A program made the translations under genes and the position numbers. A stretch of 32,163 nucleotides of DNA from the IMG/VR virus record IMGVR_UViG_3300010883_000232, positions 1 to 32,163 of that record; one strand, 5' to 3'. This stretch comes from a virus. Shown here in pieces: positions 1 to 5,841 of the stretch (its first letter is position 1; every line of letters begins with the position of its first letter). The notes below the pieces were generated by a model. That model saw only the letters and a program-made list of their open reading frames with translations, was not told the origin of the DNA and ran no database searches.

Positions 1-81
1 AGCAAGGAGGTCAAGGACCGGGCACCCGGTGTTGCCGCCGCGTTTGCTAATCTCAAGTCATTGGTGGGGGATGGGGGATGA
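1..81 (+). CDS. C-terminal fragment of an unknown plus-strand protein (cut by window start)
   Basis: An open frame runs from the first base to a TGA at 79-81, giving 26 residues that end in LKSLVGDGG. The start lies outside the window, so no function can be assigned. It is supported mainly by context: its stop overlaps the ATG of the next plus-strand gene in the ATGA arrangement used throughout this genome, and a plus-strand intrinsic terminator follows shortly after. It may be the end of a longer gene or a chance open frame. Confidence 0.45.
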   Translation, partial: SKEVKDRAPGVAAAFANLKSLVGDGG

Positions 82-245
82 TTAAATTCATCATCATTGT
101 GGCGCTGGGAATCCTTATATCCATCGTATTCGCCGAACTGGCGGTGGGATGCGGGCAGGTCACCTATTTCCCGGATCATACGTGGAGGTCGAATGAATGC
201 ATATTCATCGACATCGGATCAGAAATCGTTTATGGTAAATGGTGA
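78..245 (+). CDS. Small single-span membrane or exported protein, 55 aa
   Basis: The frame starts with ATG at 78 inside the stop of the preceding frame (ATGA) and ends with TGA at 243-245. A GGTGGGGG stretch about eight bases upstream can serve as ribosome binding site. Residues 3-19 are strongly hydrophobic (IIIVALGILISIVF core), so the product is either a membrane-anchored peptide or carries a signal peptide; the remaining 35 residues are polar with two cysteines (25 and 41). No family is recognised. It is one of the few plus-strand genes in the window and is followed by an intrinsic terminator, which supports a real short plus-strand transcript converging on the lysis genes. Confidence 0.5.
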   Translation: MIKFIIIVALGILISIVFAELAVGCGQVTYFPDHTWRSNECIFIDIGSEIVYGKW

Positions 246-261
246 AGACCTCCCTGAAACT

Positions 262-290
262 GGCCCCGCACTTTCGCGGGGTCTTTTTTT
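262..290 (+). terminator. Intrinsic terminator of the short plus-strand unit
   Basis: CCCCGC (264-269) pairs with GCGGGG (276-281) around a six-base loop and is followed by seven T residues at 284-290. The orientation fits plus-strand transcription. On the minus strand the hairpin has no T-tract after it, so it should not stop the long leftward operon efficiently. It overlaps the stop codon of the convergent endolysin gene. Confidence 0.8.
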
Positions 291-732
291 ATGCCAGCGC
301 CCGTACTCGCGCAATTAGGCGCCCGCTTCTTTCGGGAAGCTGCCTCGCCCACTTGGAATCGTACATCTGGTTTGCGGCCTCGTTCATATCGCCGGCCTCG
401 ACGGCAGCGAGGAAGAGGACGAATTTTCCCATTCGATTCAGTCCCATATTATAGGTCATGTTGCAGATTACGAGTTGAAGCTCTTCTTCCAGGTCACCGA
501 AACCAGGTAACAGCTTGTGGCAATCGGTGATGGTCCAGCCGATATCCTTGGCAAACAATTCCGCTACACGTTCTTCTGAAACAGGCGTCCCAACAGGCTG
601 GTCATATTCGGGGTCATCAGGTCTAATCAAATGTCCCACGCCACATGTCTTCAAACCCAATACATCCTCATATATGGCCCCGCCCCCGGAGCCTTCATCA
701 GCCTCAAGCTCTTTGCGTAATTGCTCAATCAT
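289..732 (-). CDS. Endolysin, T4-type lysozyme (GH24)
   Basis: 147 residues, about the usual size of a phage GH24 muramidase, which cleaves the glycan strands of peptidoglycan at the end of infection. The N-terminus shows the family's catalytic layout: E13 in the DEG motif, D23 in the YED motif, and T29 just before the CGVGH motif, equivalent to E11, D20 and T26 of T4 lysozyme. There is no signal peptide or anchor, so it should depend on a holin for access to the wall. The ATG overlaps the stop of the lipoprotein gene (ATGA), making it the last gene of the lysis cassette. The TAA lies next to the convergent plus-strand terminator. Confidence 0.92.
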   Translation of the reverse strand: MIEQLRKELEADEGSGGGAIYEDVLGLKTCGVGHLIRPDDPEYDQPVGTPVSEERVAELFAKDIGWTITDCHKLLPGFGDLEEELQLVICNMTYNMGLNRMGKFVLFLAAVEAGDMNEAANQMYDSKWARQLPERSGRLIARVRALA

Positions 733-1121
733 TTCTTCACCTCTTTCTTATTCTTAGGCCGGGGACGCGCAGCGTCCTCATAGTACGAGATCAGCCCCTT
801 TTGCGCCAAGATGTAGCGGCGGATAGAGGCGAGATTCAACGCGAGTGCCTCATAATCCCGGACCGATATGGCATAAAATAAAAACGTCCCCGTCAGCTTC
901 GTGTACCTCTTCTTGAACTCCTTGAAGTTCTGGTCAGTGACCACGAACCAGGTAATATCATGCAGCTTCACTGGTTGAGGTCGTGCCTGTATCGGGATCG
1001 CACGGTCAACCTGTACGGTCTTGACCTCGATCTGTCTAAGCTTGGGCCACGAACTGCAACTACTTAACAGCAGGCAGAGCAGTGTCAGACTCAAAGCCCT
1101 GGAATAAAAGCTTAGTCCCAC
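729..1121 (-). CDS. Outer-membrane lipoprotein, spanin-like (Rz1 role)
   Basis: 130 residues from a GTG start with a GGAGGG sequence about eleven bases upstream. The N-terminus is a lipoprotein signal: a hydrophobic run to L19 and the lipobox LSSC with C22 as lipidated cysteine. It overlaps the 3' end of the membrane coiled-coil gene by 62 bases in another frame and sits directly before the endolysin, the classic relation of Rz1 to Rz. By analogy it would be the outer-membrane subunit that joins the inner-membrane partner across the periplasm and fuses the membranes during lysis. It is longer than typical Rz1 and is not proline-rich; its C-terminal half is helical (a YEALALNLASIRRYI stretch near residues 88-102), so the spanin role is inferred from context. 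Confidence 0.68.
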   Translation of the reverse strand: MGLSFYSRALSLTLLCLLLSSCSSWPKLRQIEVKTVQVDRAIPIQARPQPVKLHDITWFVVTDQNFKEFKKRYTKLTGTFLFYAISVRDYEALALNLASIRRYILAQKGLISYYEDAARPRPKNKKEVKK

Positions 1122-1449
1122 GATTAATCTTTCCCTCCACGATTTTGGGTTTAGACTGAGAAAGGCGACTTAAATCATGGCGTCTTAGTTTGCCAATCAG
1201 CTTGTTCTTGTAGTCATGCGATTTCTGTAAATTCAGTGACAGATTCTTGTTGAGCTTGCGGTACTTATTTGCGTCTGCCTTGAGCGTGTCAATCGTCTGA
1301 TCCTGCACCTTCTTTGCCATTTCCAGCTTGGCCGAGTTCTCGGTCAGGATACGGATGCGGGCCTGGGTGTCTGTGTAATACCACCACGCGCCATATCCTA
1401 TGGCGCCCGCAAGACCGAGGACGATAATCAACAGGTATATTTTCAGCAC
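1060..1449 (-). CDS. Inner-membrane coiled-coil protein, i-spanin-like (Rz role)
   Basis: 129 residues from a GTG start that directly abuts the stop of the holin-like gene (TAAGTG). Residues 3-26 form one transmembrane segment, followed by a long Lys/Leu/Asn-rich heptad region (about 30-95) typical of a periplasmic coiled coil. With the overlapping lipoprotein gene downstream and the endolysin after that, it matches the Rz/Rz1 spanin arrangement, where this subunit sits in the inner membrane. No conserved sequence family was recognised, so the assignment rests on topology and gene order. Confidence 0.68.
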   Translation of the reverse strand: MLKIYLLIIVLGLAGAIGYGAWWYYTDTQARIRILTENSAKLEMAKKVQDQTIDTLKADANKYRKLNKNLSLNLQKSHDYKNKLIGKLRRHDLSRLSQSKPKIVEGKINRGTKLLFQGFESDTALPAVK

Positions 1450-1614
1450 TTACAGTTCGCCACCTTTGTCCTTGAGGATGAAGGCAGCTATCGCCGCGGC
1501 CAGCGCGATGAACATCAGCGCCGGCTGTCCGATTATGGCAGCAATTCCGATCGCGCATATGCCAGCCGCTGCCCATGATGACGGTTCTGCTATTCGGGCT
1601 AGTATCCACTTCAT
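1450..1614 (-). CDS. Small holin-like membrane protein, 54 aa
   Basis: I choose the ATG at 1614 because AGGAG lies eight bases upstream. The frame is open further upstream, but that part is Arg/His/Pro-rich and looks non-coding. The product is a short N-terminus (MKWILARIAEPSSW) followed by two closely spaced hydrophobic segments at about residues 14-28 and 31-47, ending in the charged tail KDKGGEL. Size, topology and position just before the spanin-like pair and endolysin fit a class II holin, which would form inner-membrane lesions at lysis. Other small membrane proteins in the cassette could equally be the holin. Confidence 0.6.
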   Translation of the reverse strand: MKWILARIAEPSSWAAAGICAIGIAAIIGQPALMFIALAAAIAAFILKDKGGEL

Positions 1615-1685
1615 TTCTTTGCTCCTGGATGGTTGTCGAGGGTTTAGTTTAGTTCTGCCACGATGTCGAGTATCGCGGTATCGAT

Positions 1686-1766
1686 TCATCTCCGTAGGGA
1701 AAGTATGATCAGGGTTATGATCAGCCCGATGATCAGGGTTTCGCCTATGGTGAAGGAAAGCATCAT
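1686..1766 (-). CDS. Possible 26-aa hydrophobic peptide in the lysis cassette
   Basis: An ATG at 1766 (a second follows at once) opens 26 codons ending in TGA at 1686. The peptide is almost entirely one membrane span (LIIGLIITLIILSL) with a basic end (RR). GAGG lies a few bases upstream, and the gene fills an otherwise empty gap between two membrane-protein genes. It could be a holin regulator or antiholin-like peptide. It is too short to be sure it is translated. Confidence 0.35.
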   Translation of the reverse strand: MMLSFTIGETLIIGLIITLIILSLRR

Positions 1767-1772
1767 ACGGCC

Positions 1773-2114
1773 TCACTTTTTCGGTGGTGCTTTGTTTGCC
1801 ATCATCGCCTGGGCCCCGAAGAATGCACCCACTATGCCCGCGACGGCGATAAAATAGACCGAAGCCATATCGCCTAGGATGGCGGCGGCCTTATCGATGC
1901 CGCACACAACAGATACGACAACGCAGACGGGGTAGAGCAACATGCCCGACAGCGCATACCATGCCATGTGGCGCTGCGCGTCGGCTTTCTGGTCGCGGTT
2001 TTCCAGTGCGACCATGCGCTCACCGATTGCCATTTCCTCGTCGCTGACGACCCCATCGTCGTTGAGGTCCAGATCACTGAACGAGGAGTCCTTTTCTAAC
2101 TTTTTCTGTGCCAT
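1773..2114 (-). CDS. Membrane protein with an N-terminal EF-hand-like loop (lysis region)
   Basis: 113 residues from ATG at 2114 with GAGGG upstream. Residues 16-27 read DLNDDGVVSDEE, which satisfies the 12-residue EF-hand calcium loop: acidic or amide side chains at positions 1, 3 and 5, Gly at 6, an aliphatic residue at 8 and Glu at 12. A charged helix follows, then two transmembrane segments at about 51-72 and 81-105 and a basic tail (PPKK). The gene is in the lysis cassette upstream of the holin-like and spanin-like genes. A holin or lysis-timing role is possible from topology and place. Calcium binding is predicted only from the motif. Confidence 0.7.
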   Translation of the reverse strand: MAQKKLEKDSSFSDLDLNDDGVVSDEEMAIGERMVALENRDQKADAQRHMAWYALSGMLLYPVCVVVSVVCGIDKAAAILGDMASVYFIAVAGIVGAFFGAQAMMANKAPPKK

Positions 2115-2117
2115 AAT

Positions 2118-2294
2118 CTAACCCTCCGCGAAAGACTTAGCCATAAAAGCCTCATCGATTTCCTTGATCCGCCATTCCAGAACATGGGTTGCCGTATGCA
2201 GCGACCCGGTGCCTGTAGGCTCGTAGCGATCTTTTAGTATCTCGACCTCCAGCATTAGCGCCTTCCTGTGCTCATTCGCTTCATCGAAAGTCAT
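2118..2294 (-). CDS. Small conserved-looking hypothetical protein, 58 aa
   Basis: The favoured start is ATG at 2294 (MTFDEANEHRKA) because AAGGA lies seven bases upstream; an ATG at 2300 and a TTG at 2330 are in frame but too close to or upstream of that site. The product is charged and mostly helical (a LEVEILKDRYE stretch, then HVLEWRIKEIDEAF), with no membrane segment. It begins inside the 3' end of the 55-aa coiled-coil gene and is followed three bases later by the EF-hand gene. No function is recognised. Confidence 0.62.
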   Translation of the reverse strand: MTFDEANEHRKALMLEVEILKDRYEPTGTGSLHTATHVLEWRIKEIDEAFMAKSFAEG

Positions 2295-2448
2295 CTTCAT
2301 TTCCTTTTCGCGTTTCGAGAAGTTCTTCAAGCTCTTCGATCCGCTTGCCGAGTACTTTTAGCGTCGGGCCATCCAGCAAGCGATTTTTGAGCATTTGAAT
2401 CTCGGTTTCAAGCGCCCATTTTCGAGCGGCGAACTCCTCCGGTTTCAT
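2281..2448 (-). CDS. Small coiled-coil protein, 55 aa
   Basis: ATG at 2448 overlaps the stop of the upstream membrane coiled-coil gene as ATGA, and the frame ends with TGA at 2281-2283. The protein is rich in Leu, Glu, Lys and Arg with heptad-like spacing (RIEELEELLETRKG near its end), so it should form an amphipathic helix or coiled coil. Its 3' end overlaps the next gene by 14 bases in another frame. Without this gene the interval would be a 150-base hole in an otherwise gapless operon. Function unknown. Confidence 0.6.
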   Translation of the reverse strand: MKPEEFAARKWALETEIQMLKNRLLDGPTLKVLGKRIEELEELLETRKGNEDDFR

Positions 2449-3041
2449 TTCAATAGTGGGTTGTTGAGGGCATCTCTTAGGCGGCGGTCTAATTTCTGTG
2501 TGTGTGTATTTAGTCGAGCCTCGATGCCGTTGATCTTGGCGTCGAACCGTGTCACGGCGCTGCTTGTCTTGGCGTCAAACGTGCCGGCGGCAGAGTTCAC
2601 CTTGGCGTCTAGTCTGTCAGAAGAAGACGCTATGATGGAACGTATGAGTTTCTCTGCCTGTCTCATCGCCGCCCGCGTGTCTGCGTCTGCCGATCTGGAC
2701 CGGCGATCCACTGCGCTGATCGCCTTGTACGTCTTCGCGGTGTCACTCCGCACGTCATCGCGCAGATCGCGCGTTAGCTGCTGGATTTCAGCGACACGGA
2801 GACGCACGGAGGTCATCTCTTTCCTGACTTCATCCACAATTTTACTCTGCACTGCCAGCCGCTTGTCGAAGCCGCTCAGATCAGGCGACACGAAACCCTC
2901 AATCTTTGCTTCCATCTTTTGCCAACGCGTGTACGCTTCCATGCCGCCCCATGCGATGGAGCCCAATGTCCCGATTAATGGTAAGAGCAACAGCAGCTTG
3001 CTCCCACCGATTTTTATTCCTTTGTATTCGACCTCTGCCAT
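2445..3041 (-). CDS. Membrane-anchored long coiled-coil protein
   Basis: 198 residues. The short N-terminus (MAEVEYKGIKIGGSK) is followed by one transmembrane segment at about 16-33 (LLLLLPLIGTLGSIAWGG) and then by about 140 residues of charged heptad-rich sequence ending in arginine-rich helices. The ATG overlaps the stop of the upstream methyltransferase by one base (TAATG). I recall proteins of this layout as recurrent in marine T7-like phages between the fibre and lysis genes, but no biochemical role is established that I can cite. A tail- or lysis-associated membrane tether is possible. Confidence 0.7.
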   Translation of the reverse strand: MAEVEYKGIKIGGSKLLLLLPLIGTLGSIAWGGMEAYTRWQKMEAKIEGFVSPDLSGFDKRLAVQSKIVDEVRKEMTSVRLRVAEIQQLTRDLRDDVRSDTAKTYKAISAVDRRSRSADADTRAAMRQAEKLIRSIIASSSDRLDAKVNSAAGTFDAKTSSAVTRFDAKINGIEARLNTHTQKLDRRLRDALNNPLLK

Positions 3042-3562
3042 TACTCTCTCCCATAAAATTCTATTGGGGCAGAGGCTGCACCGCTTTGGAAGAGATAGAA
3101 CGCGCAGTTATCCTTCCCCGTCATTTTACTATCAGGAATCCATTTCACTCGGCCGACAGATACGATTTTCCTGCAACGCTCCAAATAAGGCACGGCCTGT
3201 TTCGTGTGCGCCCAATCGGCGTCGAACAGCAACCACGTCGGGGCAAGGCTGCTGAGATGAATTATCAGCCGATGCAAGACGCCACGCTCCCAGGGCGGAT
3301 TTGTAATAAAAGCATCGCTGAGACACTTGTCTATCGATAGGGCGTCGGCACAATCAATGTCGTCTCGCATTGGCTGAATGTCGAGAGCCGCGCGGCACTT
3401 CGCTCCGGTAGCTTCAAGAATGTCGATGAGGGCACCGTCCCCGGCGCACGGCTCATCGAAGAACTCTATATCTTTAATGTGCGGGAGTAGTGGCGCGACA
3501 GCGGCGGCGGGGGTCGGGTAGAAGTCTCGTGGCTTGCGCTCAAAACTGCTTCGCTTCCCCAT
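3041..3562 (-). CDS. Adenine-type DNA methyltransferase (NPPW), small
   Basis: 173 residues from ATG at 3562, which shares its A with the TGA of the preceding gene. The fold motifs of class I methyltransferases are visible: DEPCAGDGAL at 36-45 (SAM-binding motif I), D61 at the end of strand beta2, and TNPPWE at 88-93, the catalytic motif IV of N6-adenine (and some N4-cytosine) enzymes. The DFYPTP entry at 13-18 is also common in this group. The motif order I then IV differs from the beta-type enzyme at 30684-31355. No separate target-recognition domain and no partner endonuclease are seen, so it is probably a stand-alone phage modification enzyme. Confidence 0.78.
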   Translation of the reverse strand: MGKRSSFERKPRDFYPTPAAAVAPLLPHIKDIEFFDEPCAGDGALIDILEATGAKCRAALDIQPMRDDIDCADALSIDKCLSDAFITNPPWERGVLHRLIIHLSSLAPTWLLFDADWAHTKQAVPYLERCRKIVSVGRVKWIPDSKMTGKDNCAFYLFQSGAASAPIEFYGRE

Positions 3563-4824
3563 CACTTAATCCACTGACTCTCTACCATCGTATTATGAAG
3601 GCCGGCGGCCTGACCGAATACGCGGTAGCGGGTGAGCGGGTCGATCATCGACGGGCCGGGGGGCAAGGCTGCCGCACTGAAGAACGTGGCCGCTGCCGCG
3701 TCCTTGATCAGCGGCCCGGTCGCAATTTTTCCTGACAGCAAATTCATCACGACCATCGTCGTCGTCTGGCTGGCCGTAGAATATCTCTGACTAGGAGCTA
3801 TCTTAGAGACCACCTTCTGAGCAGCCGCACGGACCTTTTGTTGACGGGTCTGGCGAGGGGCGGGCTGTTCGCGTTCACGCGCCGGGGCTGTTGAAGTCTC
3901 TGGCTCTGTCGCTGTATCCGCCGCCTCGGTGGCCGGCTCTGGTCCCGGCTCAGGCTGCGGCTCTGGTTCCGCCGCCTGTACCTCTGCCTCGACCTCGGCG
4001 GTAGCTGCTGCTTCCTCTTGCTGTTGCTCCGGCGGCGGCGGTGGGGCAACCGGCTCAATAGCCGGCGGCGGTGGTGCTGCCGGCGGCGCTTGTGTTCCAA
4101 GCGTTGCGATTGTCGTGGCTGGCGGCGGTGGCCCAGCCGTCGGAGATGCCGCGACGGTTTCAGCAGGCGGCGGCGGCGGTGGAGGTGGTGCCAGGGATGC
4201 CGTTACTATCTCAGTGGCTTGGGTTATCTGATCCAATATCTGCTGTTCAATCACAGTCTGATACGAAATCGTAAGACCAGGATCCGAGAATTTTGGACCG
4301 AAAAAAGAAGTAGATCGAAACCCTGCATCTATGCCGAACAGGCTGATCTCCCCCAGCAGTACGTTGAAACTGTTGGCAGCTACCGTGTCCTGGAATGTGA
4401 AATTTTGAAGACCGCCGAAATCCAGTTCGACCTCGCGCTCGAATTTTTCGGCTAAGTTCAGGCCGTCGAATAAGGAAACCGTCAGGCGGAAAACATCCCG
4501 GCAATCCCCTGCTTGGGTCAAGGTTGTACATGACGCCAGCACTGCATTTGATGGGTGCGAGTCGACCCCCACGCTGGTCGTAAGGCTGAAGCCCTGACGA
4601 AGCTCTGCCGTCGTCAACGGAACGCTAAAGCTGCTGGTATAGGTGCCGCCGCCAGACGCCGCGTCTCCTGTACAGAATTCCCCGGCCGTACAGCCGCTTA
4701 TTGTGCTGCTGGTGGTCGAGCCGCTGGTCGTGAACTCAGATAGATTAGGCAGCACGTTGCCGGTGGTGGCCGGTTCTGCGAGAGCGGGCGTGATGAAAAA
4801 TAACAGGAGGGCCAGCCAACGCAT
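3562..4824 (-). CDS. Exported protein with a proline-rich linker, unknown function
   Basis: 420 residues with a clear Sec signal peptide (MRWLALLLFFITPALA, cleavage after ALA). The mature N-terminal part (about 17-215) is Ser/Thr/Gly-rich and beta-like with several cysteines. It is followed by a long Pro/Ala/Glu tract (about 225-330, including runs of eight, four and five prolines), then a basic segment and a more ordered C-terminus. The ATG overlaps the stop of the preceding gene by one base (TAATG), and that gene also encodes an exported protein. No enzyme motif is seen. The order export signal, folded domain, extended linker suggests an envelope-spanning or surface-displayed product rather than a cytoplasmic virion component. 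Confidence 0.75.
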   Translation of the reverse strand: MRWLALLLFFITPALAEPATTGNVLPNLSEFTTSGSTTSSTISGCTAGEFCTGDAASGGGTYTSSFSVPLTTAELRQGFSLTTSVGVDSHPSNAVLASCTTLTQAGDCRDVFRLTVSLFDGLNLAEKFEREVELDFGGLQNFTFQDTVAANSFNVLLGEISLFGIDAGFRSTSFFGPKFSDPGLTISYQTVIEQQILDQITQATEIVTASLAPPPPPPPPAETVAASPTAGPPPPATTIATLGTQAPPAAPPPPAIEPVAPPPPPEQQQEEAAATAEVEAEVQAAEPEPQPEPGPEPATEAADTATEPETSTAPAREREQPAPRQTRQQKVRAAAQKVVSKIAPSQRYSTASQTTTMVVMNLLSGKIATGPLIKDAAAATFFSAAALPPGPSMIDPLTRYRVFGQAAGLHNTMVESQWIK

Positions 4825-5360
4825 TAGTCGCCCCCATATTCTTCTGGCTCTACGGGGTCTGGCGTGGAATCGACTTCTTTTTTATCAGCCTTGACCCGCA
4901 CCGCCACGCGAATGATCGACCCTTCTGGAGATTTATCCGGGTTTGCTAACCACTTCGCCCGACTTTCGTCGCCAATGGCTCCAAGATAGGGACATGGCGA
5001 GCCTGCCTGCCAGAGACCGTTCCACACGCGAACGTCCTGGCATAAGATACTGATGCCGGCGACTTTTAGCCCCATGCCGTAGACGGATCGTGCCAGGAGG
5101 ATCAACTCGCAGTTGAAATCTCGGGTTGTCGTACCACCGCTAATACCAAACAGGCTTGTCTGCAGCGCGCCGCTGGTGCCGGTCTGGCAGATGGTGGAAG
5201 AATTCACAACGATGCTGGGGCTAGACGCAGTGGGCGGCGTCTTGTCGACGACGGTAGAACTGCTCACCGTGGCCGAACTCACCGTATCGGTCGCGGATGC
5301 GGGGAGCGCCCATAGAATGGCGAGCGCACACGCTATGGCGGCTAGTCTCTGCGGAACCAT
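4824..5360 (-). CDS. Exported protein of unknown function, Cys-containing
   Basis: 178 residues from ATG at 5360. An upstream extension of the frame would place the signal peptide internally, so this start is preferred. The N-terminus (MVPQRLAAIACALAILWALPASA) is a Sec signal with an ASA cleavage site. A Ser/Thr/Val-rich segment follows, then a compact domain with four cysteines (about residues 58, 83, 106 and 122) and a helical patch LILLARSVYGMGLKVAG. The tail is acidic (EPEEYGGD). The start lies inside the 3' end of the small membrane-protein gene, and its stop is joined to the next exported-protein gene by TAATG, so the two are probably made and used together. I recall similar sequences only as uncharacterised proteins of marine phages. 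Confidence 0.72.
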   Translation of the reverse strand: MVPQRLAAIACALAILWALPASATDTVSSATVSSSTVVDKTPPTASSPSIVVNSSTICQTGTSGALQTSLFGISGGTTTRDFNCELILLARSVYGMGLKVAGISILCQDVRVWNGLWQAGSPCPYLGAIGDESRAKWLANPDKSPEGSIIRVAVRVKADKKEVDSTPDPVEPEEYGGD

Positions 5361-5506
5361 CTCTTCACCGTGACGGTCTCCCAGAGCCGTATAATGGTCC
5401 ATATGACGCTGAGACCCGCTGCCAGCGCGGGCAACCATTCAGCCAGGGTCATGCCCACGATGAGAAAACTGGATGCGTCAAATACGGATTTGATCTGGTC
5501 GTTCAT
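5342..5506 (-). CDS. Small membrane protein downstream of the tail fibre genes, holin-like
   Basis: 54 residues from ATG at 5506, which overlaps the stop of the fibre-assembly-like gene (ATGA), to TAG at 5342. One or two hydrophobic stretches are present (SSFLIVGMTLAEWLPALAAG and LSVIWTIIRLW) and the C-terminus is strongly basic (VKRWFRRD). Small membrane proteins of this shape occur near the fibre and lysis genes of T7-like phages and are often called holins. Here it is well separated from the endolysin, and several other holin candidates exist, so the role is uncertain. The gene itself is well supported by its tight coupling on both sides. Confidence 0.65.
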   Translation of the reverse strand: MNDQIKSVFDASSFLIVGMTLAEWLPALAAGLSVIWTIIRLWETVTVKRWFRRD

Positions 5507-5841
5507 TGCGGCGTCGGCCATGTTGGGTTATCAGGATCAGCCGTATTGGCCGGAAGATCACGCAGCGTCTGGCGGTACGTTGCCCACGCCGCCGTGTCGC
5601 CCGGTGCATCGGCAACCTGTGTCCAATCCGATTGGACAAGCAGGGCGTCTCTCTGCACCCGTAAATCTGACATTGTTTTTGCCGACACTGTAAACGCAAC
5701 AACCGCGTCATCAACCCAGGTGTCGGCGGTCGTCGTGTTGTCAGCGACATCGACCCATTCCAGCGATGAATGGACTTCGAATTCCGCGCCATCTTCTACG
5801 ATCTCGCAGATTCTGGTCCCTTGGATGAGTGCCTTTTTCAT
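5503..5841 (-). CDS. Tail fibre assembly-like protein (phage tail APC domain)
   Basis: 112 residues. The second half carries the recognisable tail-assembly chaperone-like pattern: LRVQRDALLVQSDWTQVADA at about 60-79, then AWATYRQTLRDLP and NPTWPTP near the C-terminus. This domain typically sits at the end of small proteins encoded right after tail fibre genes and is thought to assist fibre folding or attachment. The first half is beta-like. The ATG shares a base with the fibre gene's TAA (TAATG), as expected for a fibre partner. Confidence 0.78.
   Translation of the reverse strand: MKKALIQGTRICEIVEDGAEFEVHSSLEWVDVADNTTTADTWVDDAVVAFTVSAKTMSDLRVQRDALLVQSDWTQVADAPGDTAAWATYRQTLRDLPANTADPDNPTWPTPQ

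Noticed and set aside
1615-1776. Longer 108-residue version of the holin-like gene
   Set aside because: The extra N-terminal part is Arg/His/Pro-rich, and a well-spaced AGGAG supports the internal ATG at 1614.
2395-3255. 286-residue open frame on the plus strand
   Set aside because: It is antisense to well-supported minus-strand genes (membrane coiled-coil protein, methyltransferase), runs across their boundary, and its composition (Ser/Arg/Leu-rich) is typical of a reverse-frame artefact.
3929-4455. Plus-strand Gly/Arg-rich frames
   Set aside because: They are the reverse reading of the proline/glutamate linker of the exported protein; the low complexity comes from GGC/GCC repeats.
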